Source of the DNA: Marinilabiliaceae bacterium | Lineage (GTDB): Bacteria > Bacteroidota > Bacteroidia > Bacteroidales > Marinilabiliaceae | DNA: 42,374 bases | Direction: 5' to 3' | Assembly: GCA_016342595.1 (NCBI GenBank) | Contig: JAEINY010000026.1 | Coordinates: 1 to 42,374, forward strand | Notes under the pieces: generated by a model | Seen by the model: the letters and a program-made list of their open reading frames with translations, nothing else | Told to the model about the DNA's origin: nothing | Database searches by the model: none | Shown here: piece by piece, positions 35,659 to 42,374 of the stretch | How positions within the stretch are numbered: the stretch's first letter is position 1 | How the letters are laid out: the number at the start of each line of letters is the position of its first letter | Position numbers and translations under genes: made by a program

Positions 35659-35686
35659 TCAAGATTCAAGGATCAAGACATAAGAC
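35659..35686. repeat. Short heptamer array (four units)
   Basis: Four 7-nt units lie in register: TCAAGAT, TCAAGGA, TCAAGAC and ATAAGAC. It is the same kind of heptamer spacer as 2776-2873 but with a different unit sequence. Confidence 0.6.
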
Positions 35687-35736
35687 GCCTTTATTACCTT
35701 GGCATAATCAAGTGCCAGAATAACAACCAGTCGTTA

Positions 35737-35769
35737 AATAACGAAAGGTACACCCTTTCAGATGTACCT
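35737..35769 (-). terminator. Probable terminator after the PspA gene
   Basis: On the minus strand AGGTACA pairs with TGTACCT around a 10-nt loop and is followed by TTCGTTATTT. The 7-bp stem is short, but the position directly after the PspA stop fits. Confidence 0.55.
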
Positions 35770-35778
35770 CTCAGCAGA

Positions 35779-36486
35779 CTATTCTCTTTTACCTAATTTT
35801 TCTTTTAACTGAGCCAAGGCATCACTGGCAGCCACTTTATTGCTATCTCCTAAGGCAGAATCAATTTCATCATCCAGGCTTTTAGATTCATTGGCGATAT
35901 CACCATAAGCTTCAGCTAAAGCTTCTTCCTGATTGACTTTCTCCTTCATTTTCTCTAGCATACTAATGGTACTGGAAGGATCCACCTGCGCCATCTGCTT
36001 ATTGATATTTTTTGTGGCCTGACTTACTTTTACCCGAGCTTGCAAGGTGCGTAACTCGTTCTCATAGGCGCTGATTTGCGACCTTAGTTTTTTAATGTTG
36101 GCATCCAGCTGTGAAATATCCTTATCAAACTTCTCAACCTCGGCTTGCTTTTGAGCCGCAAACTGCACATCCTCTTCCTTTTTAGATAAGGCTTCAGTGG
36201 CCAGACGATCTGCCTCATCAGCAGCAATGGCTCCTTGTTCCGCCTTCTTCAGCAACAGAATGGCCTTTGCCTCGTAATCCTTAGCCCGTTTCTTACTCGA
36301 CTCCATATCGTTACGAGAACGAATGGCCAAGGCTTTCACCTCAGCAAATGCTTTCAGGCTCTGATCCAGATGCTCTTTTAATTCACGAATCCCTTGTTCC
36401 GTCATTTTAATGGGATCTTCCAGTTTATCTACTGCAGAATGTGCTTCTGCTTGTCCTATTCTAAAAAGTCGACTAAATATATTCAT
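35779..36486 (-). CDS. PspA/IM30 (YjfJ-like) membrane-stress protein
   Basis: This 235-aa almost entirely helical coiled-coil protein has PspA/IM30 family features. The N-terminal amphipathic start is MNIFSRLFRIGQAEAHSAVD, followed by DPIKMTEQGIRELKEHLDQ and a long hairpin of heptads. The segment SQATKNINKQMAQVDPSSTI precedes the closing helix. PspA-type proteins are peripheral inner-membrane ESCRT-III-like proteins that bind stressed membranes and limit proton leakage. The DUF2170 gene lies 11 nt upstream on the same strand. This DUF2170-PspA pair mirrors yjfI-yjfJ of E. coli. The combination with YqiJ/YqiK-like genes downstream points to an envelope-stress locus. Confidence 0.9.
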   Translation of the reverse strand: MNIFSRLFRIGQAEAHSAVDKLEDPIKMTEQGIRELKEHLDQSLKAFAEVKALAIRSRNDMESSKKRAKDYEAKAILLLKKAEQGAIAADEADRLATEALSKKEEDVQFAAQKQAEVEKFDKDISQLDANIKKLRSQISAYENELRTLQARVKVSQATKNINKQMAQVDPSSTISMLEKMKEKVNQEEALAEAYGDIANESKSLDDEIDSALGDSNKVAASDALAQLKEKLGKRE

Positions 36487-36497
36487 GACATTAATTT

Positions 36498-36893
36498 TTA
36501 TTGATTTGATAATTTAATTATTTCCTCTCCATACTCACTCAGCAACAAGCTTAATGAGTTAATCGATCCTTCCACTTCATTCAAATCAAGATTTTCCATT
36601 TGCAGCGTATCGCGAAAGATGACTTTTCGCCCTGTTTCATCCAGTACAAAGGCACCATGGACGATGTCCCGGTTTTTCATTAACAACTGTTTAAACACAT
36701 TCAACGAATCGTGATTCATTTCAAAGATGAACTGCTCCATCAGCAGAAGGGGATCGGCACACCCCAGAACCAGATTTTTGATACCTTCCTCCTCTTTGTT
36801 CACTACAAACATCCCATCTTCTTCGTTTTCTGAAACGATTTCGCAATTCAGTTCCAACAGGTAATCCTTTACTTTTTTATAATGTTTGTCCAT
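36498..36893 (-). CDS. DUF2170 (YjfI-like) protein
   Basis: This 131-aa small acidic cytosolic protein matches DUF2170/YjfI in length and pattern. It has YLLELNCEIVSENEEDGMFV, then LVLGCADPLLLMEQFIFEM. Next comes FKQLLMKNRDIVHGAFVLDE, then KVIFRDTLQMENLDLNEVEG, and it ends in a helix. The family's biochemical role is unknown. In gammaproteobacteria it precedes a PspA homologue, and the same order with an 11-nt gap is found here, so it is probably the first gene of this transcript. Its promoter must lie in the 198-nt spacer shared with the divergent XRE regulator. I see no perfect TAnnTTTG box there for it. Confidence 0.8.
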   Translation of the reverse strand: MDKHYKKVKDYLLELNCEIVSENEEDGMFVVNKEEEGIKNLVLGCADPLLLMEQFIFEMNHDSLNVFKQLLMKNRDIVHGAFVLDETGRKVIFRDTLQMENLDLNEVEGSINSLSLLLSEYGEEIIKLSNQ

Positions 36894-37041
36894 TTGCTAG
36901 GTGTTTAATTGATTATAAAGTTCTGAAATTAGCTAAAAATAATTTCTATAATAAATGCATTTCACTTTTCACCACCCTAGTCAAGATGATAAATAAATTA
37001 GCATTTTCGGTTTCAAATCGTTATTTTTGACAACTACAGTA

Positions 37042-37074
37042 GCAAATGTAGGAAAGATTTTTTCATTTGCAAAT
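37042..37074. promoter_or_regulatory. Candidate XRE-regulator operator
   Basis: GCAAATG (37042-37048) and CATTTGC (37064-37070) form a perfect 7-bp inverted repeat with centres two helical turns apart (22 nt). The second arm is embedded in the perfect 10-bp palindrome ATTTGCAAAT (37065-37074). The site ends 17 nt before the ATG of the XRE gene and lies in the spacer divergent from the DUF2170-PspA transcript. It fits an autoregulatory operator that could also act on the divergent promoter. Confidence 0.5.
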
Positions 37075-37091
37075 CATTTTAGCAATTATTT

Positions 37092-37829
37092 ATGAGTTTT
37101 TTTGGAAAAAATATTCGCAAAATCCGCTCGATTAAAAAAATCAGCCAGGCTGTTTTTGCTGAAATCTTCGGATTATCAAGGGCTAGCATCGGCTCTTATG
37201 AGGAAGGACGCGCCGAACCAAAATTAGAAATCATCATTCAAATAGCTAATCATTTTAGCATCACCATTGATGAATTAATCAATAAAGAGCTCACGGTAAA
37301 CGATCTTTACCATTTCAATCTGAATACCGAACCTATTTTTAAACAAATCCCCTCAGCTCCTTTATTCTCTATAAAGGAAATGAAGCTTTGCCGGACCAAA
37401 GACTTGTTAAATCAAGAATTGGCAGCTACCCTTGACAATATTACTCAAAGCATTAGTCTACCCATAACCAAACCTGGTGACTACCTGGCTGTTTACATTG
37501 ATGAAACGCAGCTGGCTATTAAAGCAAGCAACCTTGAAACCGGGGATACAGTGGTCATTCGAACAGATGACAAAATACTGCAGAGTCCCACCAAGCTATG
37601 GTTGATCAAACACAACAATGCCATTTTCATTAGCGAGCTAGTATTTTTAGCAAACAAGCAGCTCCTTTTCACAAGCAATACTTCTGAACCTTACTATGTA
37701 AACCAGAAAGACGTAGACTACCTCCTTCCCATCCAAATGCTTATCAGTAACCAGGTAGCTCCCAAAACGAACGAGAGGCGAATGGATCAATTAGAACTAC
37801 AAGTAAACGAACTATTTAAAAAATTATAA
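37092..37829 (+). CDS. XRE-family transcriptional regulator with degenerate S24-like C-terminal domain
   Basis: This 245-aa protein has an N-terminal Cro/C1-type helix-turn-helix (residues 8-62: IRKIRSIKKISQAVFAEIFG; LSRASIGSYEEGRAEPKL). The C-terminal half is strand-rich and resembles the S24/LexA-like fold (TKPGDYLAVYIDE; LETGDTVVIRTDD). It lacks the Gly-[Asp/Glu]-Ser-Met nucleophile motif, so self-cleavage is not expected. It may instead bind a ligand or partner. The last 20 residues form a short coiled coil (MDQLELQVNELFKKL) suited to dimerisation. The gene is divergent from DUF2170-PspA with candidate palindromic operators between them. The PLD-like gene follows after 14 nt, so the two are likely cotranscribed. 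Confidence 0.85.
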   Translation: MSFFGKNIRKIRSIKKISQAVFAEIFGLSRASIGSYEEGRAEPKLEIIIQIANHFSITIDELINKELTVNDLYHFNLNTEPIFKQIPSAPLFSIKEMKLCRTKDLLNQELAATLDNITQSISLPITKPGDYLAVYIDETQLAIKASNLETGDTVVIRTDDKILQSPTKLWLIKHNNAIFISELVFLANKQLLFTSNTSEPYYVNQKDVDYLLPIQMLISNQVAPKTNERRMDQLELQVNELFKKL

Positions 37830-37843
37830 CCCCATCACAATTT

Positions 37844-38518
37844 ATGAAAGAAACACTAGAGCATCTGCAAACATCTTTGGAAGATGCCATCATGACCCGT
37901 GGCGAAAAAAAAGCACTGAAAGCCATCCTACAAGATAAACACCTCACAAAAAACGAACTCAATTGCTTACGCAGCGAAGTATTTAAACTCGCCAAAGGCC
38001 AGGTGAGTGAATTTAAAAACGAGCAAATTATTGACTGGCTGGAAGAAGCCAATAAGTTAATACTGCCAAAAACTGAAACGGGTATTTACACAAAGTCCTT
38101 TTTCAGTCCGGGTACCAGTTGCCTGGATACGATCAATATGAATATTGGTAGCGCCACCCGGAAAATTGATATTTGTGTATTCACCATCAGTGATGACCGC
38201 ATCCGCGATAAGATCCTGTATGCGATCAACAAAGGGATAAGCGTGCGCATCATTACCGATGACGATAAAACCATGGACAAAGGCAGCGATATTGAGTTTT
38301 TGTTAAACCGGGGAGCGAAAGTAAAAATGGATGATTCACCGCATCACATGCACCATAAATTCGCGTTGTTCGACGATGAAATTCTTTTAACCGGCAGTTA
38401 CAACTGGACACGCAGCGCCTCGCAATATAACCAGGAGAACATTCTGGAGACCAATGATCCCAAAGCGATTGATCAATACAAAAAAGAGTTTGAGCGCTTA
38501 TGGGCGGCTTTTGAATAA
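37844..38518 (+). CDS. Phospholipase D-like protein with single HKD motif
   Basis: This 224-aa protein has an N-terminal helical segment (residues 1-80, EDAIMTRGEKKALKAILQDK) and a PLD domain. One HxK(x)4D motif is present in MHHKFALFDDEILLTGSYNW, followed by TRSASQYNQEN with the usual Ser/Asn after the motif. Single-HKD proteins work as dimers, either as nucleases (Nuc type) or as cardiolipin/phospholipid hydrolases (PLD6 type). Sequence alone cannot decide. It follows the XRE regulator by 14 nt. Its proximity to PspA and flotillin genes makes a lipid role attractive. Its other neighbour is the CRISPR-Cas locus, where a nuclease would also fit, but it is not a known Cas protein. Confidence 0.85.
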   Translation: MKETLEHLQTSLEDAIMTRGEKKALKAILQDKHLTKNELNCLRSEVFKLAKGQVSEFKNEQIIDWLEEANKLILPKTETGIYTKSFFSPGTSCLDTINMNIGSATRKIDICVFTISDDRIRDKILYAINKGISVRIITDDDKTMDKGSDIEFLLNRGAKVKMDDSPHHMHHKFALFDDEILLTGSYNWTRSASQYNQENILETNDPKAIDQYKKEFERLWAAFE

Positions 38519-38555
38519 AAAAACGGATTAATAAGCATCAACTTTGGAAAAGTTC

Positions 38556-38580
38556 AAAAAAACTCCCACCGAAGCGGGAG
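38556..38580 (-). terminator. Terminator of the tracrRNA
   Basis: On the minus strand CTCCCGC-TTCG-GTGGGAG forms a 7-bp stem (one G:U) capped by a C(UUCG)G tetraloop, followed by seven T residues (38562 down to 38556). It is a textbook intrinsic terminator and fixes the tracrRNA 3' end. Confidence 0.88.
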
Positions 38581-38657
38581 TATAGGTCTTTTAACCTTCG
38601 GCGCCGATAGCTATCAGTGCCTTATTGTGATAAGATTCTAAAAGAATTTTTCAATTC
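38556..38657 (-). ncRNA. tracrRNA of the adjacent type II-C CRISPR-Cas9 system
   Basis: This predicted about 100-nt RNA is transcribed away from cas9. It begins just after a perfect promoter box (38664-38671). The 5' part (38628-38657, read as TTAGAATTG...AATCTTATCA) is the expected anti-repeat. Next comes CAATAAGGC (38619-38627), the same segment that follows the anti-repeat in Neisseria-type tracrRNA. Then come a GATAGCTATC/GGCGCC-rich nexus-like fold, a small hairpin AGGT-TAAAAG-ACCT (38584-38597), and the UUCG-capped terminator. The implied CRISPR repeat begins near TTGTGATAAGATTCTA, consistent with Bacteroidota repeats that start GTTGTG. The array that would prove this is outside the window. 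Confidence 0.78.
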
Positions 38658-38663
38658 TAATAC

Positions 38664-38671
38664 CAAATATA
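38664..38671 (-). promoter_or_regulatory. -7 promoter box of the tracrRNA
   Basis: On the minus strand TATATTTG is a perfect TAnnTTTG match. It places the start of transcription near 38656-38658, exactly at the anti-repeat. A TTATG lies 19 nt upstream at the -33 position as a partial match. Confidence 0.7.
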
Positions 38672-38780
38672 CGAAAACAAGTGAAGCAAGCATAAGTTTT
38701 CACATATTTTTATTATATTTATCAATAGGGACACTTCTTAATTCTAATCGCTCTCCCCAGAGCTGCAAAACCCGATTTTA

Positions 38781-41700
38781 ATGAGCCAGAAAATATTAGG
38801 ACTTGACTTAGGCACCAACAGCATTGGCTGGGCCGTGGTGGAAACAGAAGATCAAAAACAATTCAAACTCATTGATAAAGGGGTACGCATTTTTCAGGAA
38901 GGCGTGAAAATTGAAAAAGGGGTGGAAGGCTCCAAAGCAGCTGAACGAACAGCCTACCGAAGTGCCCGGCGCATCAAATACCGCCGTAAACTACGAAAAA
39001 TAAACACTCTAAAAGTCCTTTCCACCAACGGGTACTGCCCTCCATTATCCGGCCATGAGCTGGATGAATGGCGTTACAACAGAGTCTATCCGAAAAACAA
39101 TGCCTTTAGGGAATGGTGGCTCACCGACCATGAAGGAGCTGCCGACCAGCGAAAGGCACAAACTAAAAACCCCTATTATTTCAGACATTTGGCTGCTTCT
39201 GAAAAGCTGGATTTAACACAGGAGAAAAACCGCCACCTGATTGGCCGTGCCTTCTATCACATGGCGCAACGACGGGGATTCCTGAGCAACCGCCTGGAAA
39301 CTACCAAAGAGAGTGAGGGAGCTGTTACCAAAAGCATTACTGAAATAACGCAAGCCAAAGGGGAGCTCACATTAGGCCAATACTTTTACGGCTTATATCA
39401 AAAAGGTGAAAAGATACGGGATCAGTACACCCACCGCGAAGCTCATTACCTGACGGAATTTGACAGCATCTGCGAAAAGCAGGAATTACCGGCCGGCATG
39501 ATTACGGCCCTGAAAAAAGCGATATTTTACCAGCGCCCACTGAAATCACAAAAAGGGGTGGTAGGTAAATGTCCGTTTGAGACCAATAAACCCCGTTGTG
39601 CAGTATCACACCCCTTGTTTGAAGAATACCGCATGCGTTGCCTCATCAACAACATAAAAATAAAAACACCTACTGATGAACACTTACGCTTTTTAAACGA
39701 AGCTGAAAAAAACAAAATCATCCCCCAATTCTTCCGAAAGAAAGATCATTTCGACTTTGAGGATCTGGCCAAACAACTGGCCCCTAAAAAACAATACCAA
39801 TTTTACAAGAGCCGAACCATTAACCCCGAGGATTGGCTGTTTAATTACGACCTGAAAACCACCGTGAGTGGCTGTCCGGTATCAGCCCGCTTTAAATCAT
39901 TATTCGGTGATGACTGGGCGCATTACAAGCAGTCCTACATCCGTGAAAAAGACGGTCACCCCTCACAAATTGACATACAGGATGTGTGGCATGTGCTTTT
40001 CACCTACGATTCGGCGGATAAGCTCAAGGAATTTGCCAGCCACCGGCTGAAGCTGGACGAAACGCAGATGGATGAATTCATGAGGATACATCTGAAGCAA
40101 GATTATGCCTCACTGAGCCTGAAAGCCATTAACAAGATATTGCCTTATTTACGTGAAGGCCTCATTTATTCGCATGCTGTGTTTTTAGCCAATATGGAAC
40201 AGGTGATTCCTGCCGATGTATGGGCTGATAAGGAAAATCAACACCTCATCCGGCAAGAGATCCAACAATTGATTCATACACAAAATGAAGCAAAGCAGGT
40301 AACAGAAGTGGTCAACAGCCTGATCAAACAAAACCGGGATACTGATGCCACCTGGAGTAAGGAGGCCACTGACCTGTATCGTACCGACCTGATGAGGACC
40401 CTGAGAAACTACTATGGTACTGAAAAATACCAGGGTTTTCAGACCGAAAAAAAACAACGGCTGGAGGCGGCAGCATTTGAATTGTTTCAAACCCAAATGC
40501 AGAAACACATGGGACGGGGCGAGTTTACCCAACCCCAGCGCATTGACGACCGGATACGCCAGTTCTTAGCGGATCATTTTAATGTGAACGGCTCCTTTGA
40601 AAAACTGTACCATCCCTCGGCAATGGATGTATACCAAGCCCCCACAAAAGGCAAGGACGGTAATTATTACCTGGGAAGTCCCCTGGTAGCCTCCGTACGC
40701 AATCCCATGGCCATGCGGGCCCTGCACCAGTTGCGCCACGTGATCAATGAGCTCATTCGCACCGAGACCATTGACACCAACACCACCATCCAAATTGAAA
40801 TGGCCCGCGACCTGATGAATGCCAACGAGCGCAAAGCCCTGCAAAGCTGGCAGCGTGACCGTGAAAATAAACGTAAAGGGTATGCCCAACTGATTAAAAA
40901 GCATTTTGAAGAAAATAACATCACCCGCGACCCCTCCGTCGAAGAGATACTGAAATATCAATTGTGGGAAGAACAAAACCACATCTGCCTCTATACCGGC
41001 CAGCAAATCGGGCTCACTGAGTTTTTAGGGGCGGATCCGCTTTATGACATTGAGCACACCATCCCCCAAAGCCTGTCGTTTGACAACTCACAGGTCAATA
41101 AAACCCTTTGTCAAAGCCGCTTTAACCGGGCCACCAAACGTAATAAAATACCGACCGAACTGAACAATCATGCCGCCATCCTGGAACGTATTGAGCATTG
41201 GCACGGGACGATAGAAAAACTGAACAAGCAGATAAACGCAGCGGTCAGACAAGCCCAGACAGCATCGACTAAAGAGGCCAAGGACAATGCCATTCAAAAA
41301 CGCCACCGATTAAGGATAGAACGTGATTACCATCGCGATAAATACAATCGGTTTACCATGAAAGATGTCCCCACAGGATTTAAAAACAGCCAATTGGTCG
41401 ATACCGGTATTATCACCAAATATGCCCGTCTCTATCTCAAAACATTGTTTAACCGTACCTTTACTGTTAAAGGAAGCACGGTAGCCGATTTCCGCAAGTT
41501 CTGGGGCTTACAGGATATCTATGCAAAAAAACAACGGGTGAACCACATTCATCATTGCATTGATGCCATCACCATTGCTTGTATGACCCAACCACAATAC
41601 GCCCAACTGGCACAGTTTTACCGGGCATGGGAAGGATTACGTGAGCAAGGCATTGATAAAAAACCAACGTTTAACAAACCCTGGCCCAGGTTTACCGAGG

Positions 41701-42374
41701 ATGTGAAAGCTATCGAACAGGAATTATTGGTATCGCATTACACCCCGGATAACCTGCCTAAAAAGAATCAGAAGAAGTTGCGCAAACGGGGGCAAATACA
41801 ATGCACTAAAAATGGCCAAGCCATTATTCAAACCGGTGATTCGGTGCAGGGCAGTCTGCATAAAGAGACTTTTTACGGAGCCATTGAGCGCGAAGTAAAA
41901 AACAAAAAAGGGGAAACCGAAAAGGTGATTAAATATGTGGTGCGCAAAAAGCTGGACATGCTCAGCGATGCCGACCTGAAAAATATCGTGGATGATAGTG
42001 TAAAAGCCATTGTAATCAATGCCCGTAACGAAGAAAAAACGCTTCGTAAAAAACTGGATGCACTGACCAAACAACTGCAAAAAGCCGAGGAGCATGAAGA
42101 ACCGGCCATGCGCCAGGAGAGGAGCCAATTGGAGCAGGCCATTGTTGAACTCTATGCACTGCCCACAAAAAAGGGGGGCTTTGTCCCCATTAAAAAAGTA
42201 CGTCTGTATCAACCTACCGTGACCAATCCCTTACACATCAAAAAACAACGGGATAAAACGACAAAGTCACCCAAACCCTATAAAGAAAATTACTATGCCG
42301 CCAATGATGGCAATTACTTAATGGCCATCTACGAAGGGAAGGATGCCAAAGGGAAGATTAAACGTGATTTTGAA
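38781..42374 (+). CDS. cas9: CRISPR-associated endonuclease Cas9, type II-C (3' end missing)
   Basis: The frame is open from ATG 38781 to the window end: 1198 codons without a stop. RuvC-I is ILGLDLGTNSIGWAVV with catalytic Asp9. The Arg-rich bridge helix is AAERTAYRSARRIKYRRKLR. The REC lobe carries the Bacteroidota-typical KSQKGVVGKCPFE and PRCAVSHPLFEEYRM. RuvC-II is IQIEMARDLMN with Glu673. The HNH domain is YDIEHTIPQSLSFDNSQVNK with catalytic His759 and Asn782 in SRFNRATKRNKIP. RuvC-III is VNHIHHCIDAITIACM with His925 and Asp928. All nuclease residues are therefore intact. Cas9 cuts DNA guided by crRNA:tracrRNA. Bacteroidota II-C proteins are usually about 1300-1500 aa, so the end of the PAM-interacting domain is beyond the edge. 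The divergent tracrRNA lies 123 nt upstream. Confidence 0.97.
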   Translation, partial: MSQKILGLDLGTNSIGWAVVETEDQKQFKLIDKGVRIFQEGVKIEKGVEGSKAAERTAYRSARRIKYRRKLRKINTLKVLSTNGYCPPLSGHELDEWRYNRVYPKNNAFREWWLTDHEGAADQRKAQTKNPYYFRHLAASEKLDLTQEKNRHLIGRAFYHMAQRRGFLSNRLETTKESEGAVTKSITEITQAKGELTLGQYFYGLYQKGEKIRDQYTHREAHYLTEFDSICEKQELPAGMITALKKAIFYQRPLKSQKGVVGKCPFETNKPRCAVSHPLFEEYRMRCLINNIKIKTPTDEHLRFLNEAEKNKIIPQFFRKKDHFDFEDLAKQLAPKKQYQFYKSRTINPEDWLFNYDLKTTVSGCPVSARFKSLFGDDWAHYKQSYIREKDGHPSQIDIQDVWHVLFTYDSADKLKEFASHRLKLDETQMDEFMRIHLKQDYASLSLKAINKILPYLREGLIYSHAVFLANMEQVIPADVWADKENQHLIRQEIQQLIHTQNEAKQVTEVVNSLIKQNRDTDATWSKEATDLYRTDLMRTLRNYYGTEKYQGFQTEKKQRLEAAAFELFQTQMQKHMGRGEFTQPQRIDDRIRQFLADHFNVNGSFEKLYHPSAMDVYQAPTKGKDGNYYLGSPLVASVRNPMAMRALHQLRHVINELIRTETIDTNTTIQIEMARDLMNANERKALQSWQRDRENKRKGYAQLIKKHFEENNITRDPSVEEILKYQLWEEQNHICLYTGQQIGLTEFLGADPLYDIEHTIPQSLSFDNSQVNKTLCQSRFNRATKRNKIPTELNNHAAILERIEHWHGTIEKLNKQINAAVRQAQTASTKEAKDNAIQKRHRLRIERDYHRDKYNRFTMKDVPTGFKNSQLVDTGIITKYARLYLKTLFNRTFTVKGSTVADFRKFWGLQDIYAKKQRVNHIHHCIDAITIACMTQPQYAQLAQFYRAWEGLREQGIDKKPTFNKPWPRFTEDVKAIEQELLVSHYTPDNLPKKNQKKLRKRGQIQCTKNGQAIIQTGDSVQGSLHKETFYGAIEREVKNKKGETEKVIKYVVRKKLDMLSDADLKNIVDDSVKAIVINARNEEKTLRKKLDALTKQLQKAEEHEEPAMRQERSQLEQAIVELYALPTKKGGFVPIKKVRLYQPTVTNPLHIKKQRDKTTKSPKPYKENYYAANDGNYLMAIYEGKDAKGKIKRDFE

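Larger units (their letters stand above)
35356..35778. other. Spacer between the PspA and YqiJ-like genes
   Basis: This 423-nt gap splits the minus-strand cluster. It holds a terminator-like hairpin after the PspA gene (35737-35769), a short heptamer array (35659-35686) and a promoter box pointing to the YqiJ-like gene (35556-35563). It therefore probably divides the cluster into two transcripts. No further gene is seen. Confidence 0.55.

Noticed and set aside
39527..42212. Several minus-strand open frames and one plus-strand frame inside cas9 (for example 40566-41006, 41724-42212, 39868-40050)
   Set aside because: They are shadows of the continuous cas9 frame, lack recognisable domains or start signals, and would conflict with the well-conserved Cas9 motifs.

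Overview
The window reads as chromosomal DNA of a Bacteroidota bacterium, probably a Bacteroidales/Marinilabiliales-type anaerobe or facultative anaerobe (the lower rank is a guess). The evidence is as follows. Several genes are preceded by the Bacteroidota -7 promoter box TAnnTTTG. There is a TonB-dependent receptor with an N-terminal carboxypeptidase-regulatory-like domain. There are a PA14-containing GH3 glycosidase, an anSME-type radical SAM maturase, an oxygen-sensitive indolepyruvate:ferredoxin oxidoreductase, and a Bacteroidota-style type II-C Cas9.

Layout. 1-5114: the 3' part of a GH3 glycosidase, a YycJ-like metallo-hydrolase, a B3/B4-domain protein, and an FKBP lipoprotein plus HAD phosphatase pair. 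5129-5548: a gene-free array of degenerate 21-nt units. 5654-9797: iorB and iorA, a YjbQ protein and a radical SAM maturase, all on the minus strand. 10032-13887: an M16 peptidase converging on a 2-hydroxyacid dehydrogenase across a shared terminator. 13985-14290: a second 20-21-nt periodic array whose motif flips strand in the middle. 14512-18331: a TonB-dependent receptor and ornithine aminotransferase. 18435-21263: small poorly characterised genes, a copy of a dispersed inverted-repeat element and a broken histidine-kinase tail. 21340-27350: argS, a PAS-containing histidine kinase with a degenerate receiver-like tail, a TonB-C-domain protein and a PEP-synthase/PPDK regulatory protein.

27355-38518 is a coherent locus. 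On the minus strand lie DUF2170 (YjfI-like), PspA/IM30, a YqiJ-like OB-fold membrane protein, a YqiK-like flotillin and a 1631-aa DUF3686 AAA+ ATPase. Divergent from them lie an XRE/S24-like regulator and a single-HKD phospholipase-D-family protein. A palindrome-rich operator candidate sits in the divergent spacer. I infer a membrane-stress or membrane-remodelling island. The individual families are known, but the joint function is not established by sequence alone.

38556-42374 is the left end of a type II-C CRISPR-Cas locus. A tracrRNA gene on the minus strand (perfect -7 box, anti-repeat, CAATAAGGC nexus-like segment, UUCG-capped terminator) is divergent from a cas9 that stays open for 1198 codons and runs off the right edge. 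All visible RuvC and HNH catalytic residues are present. The CRISPR array and cas1/cas2 are not in the window.

The most unusual non-coding signal is a set of spacers built from periodic short units: strict heptamers at 2776-2873, 25472-25520 and 35659-35686, and 21-nt (3 x 7, two helical turns) units at 5129-5548 and 13985-14290.
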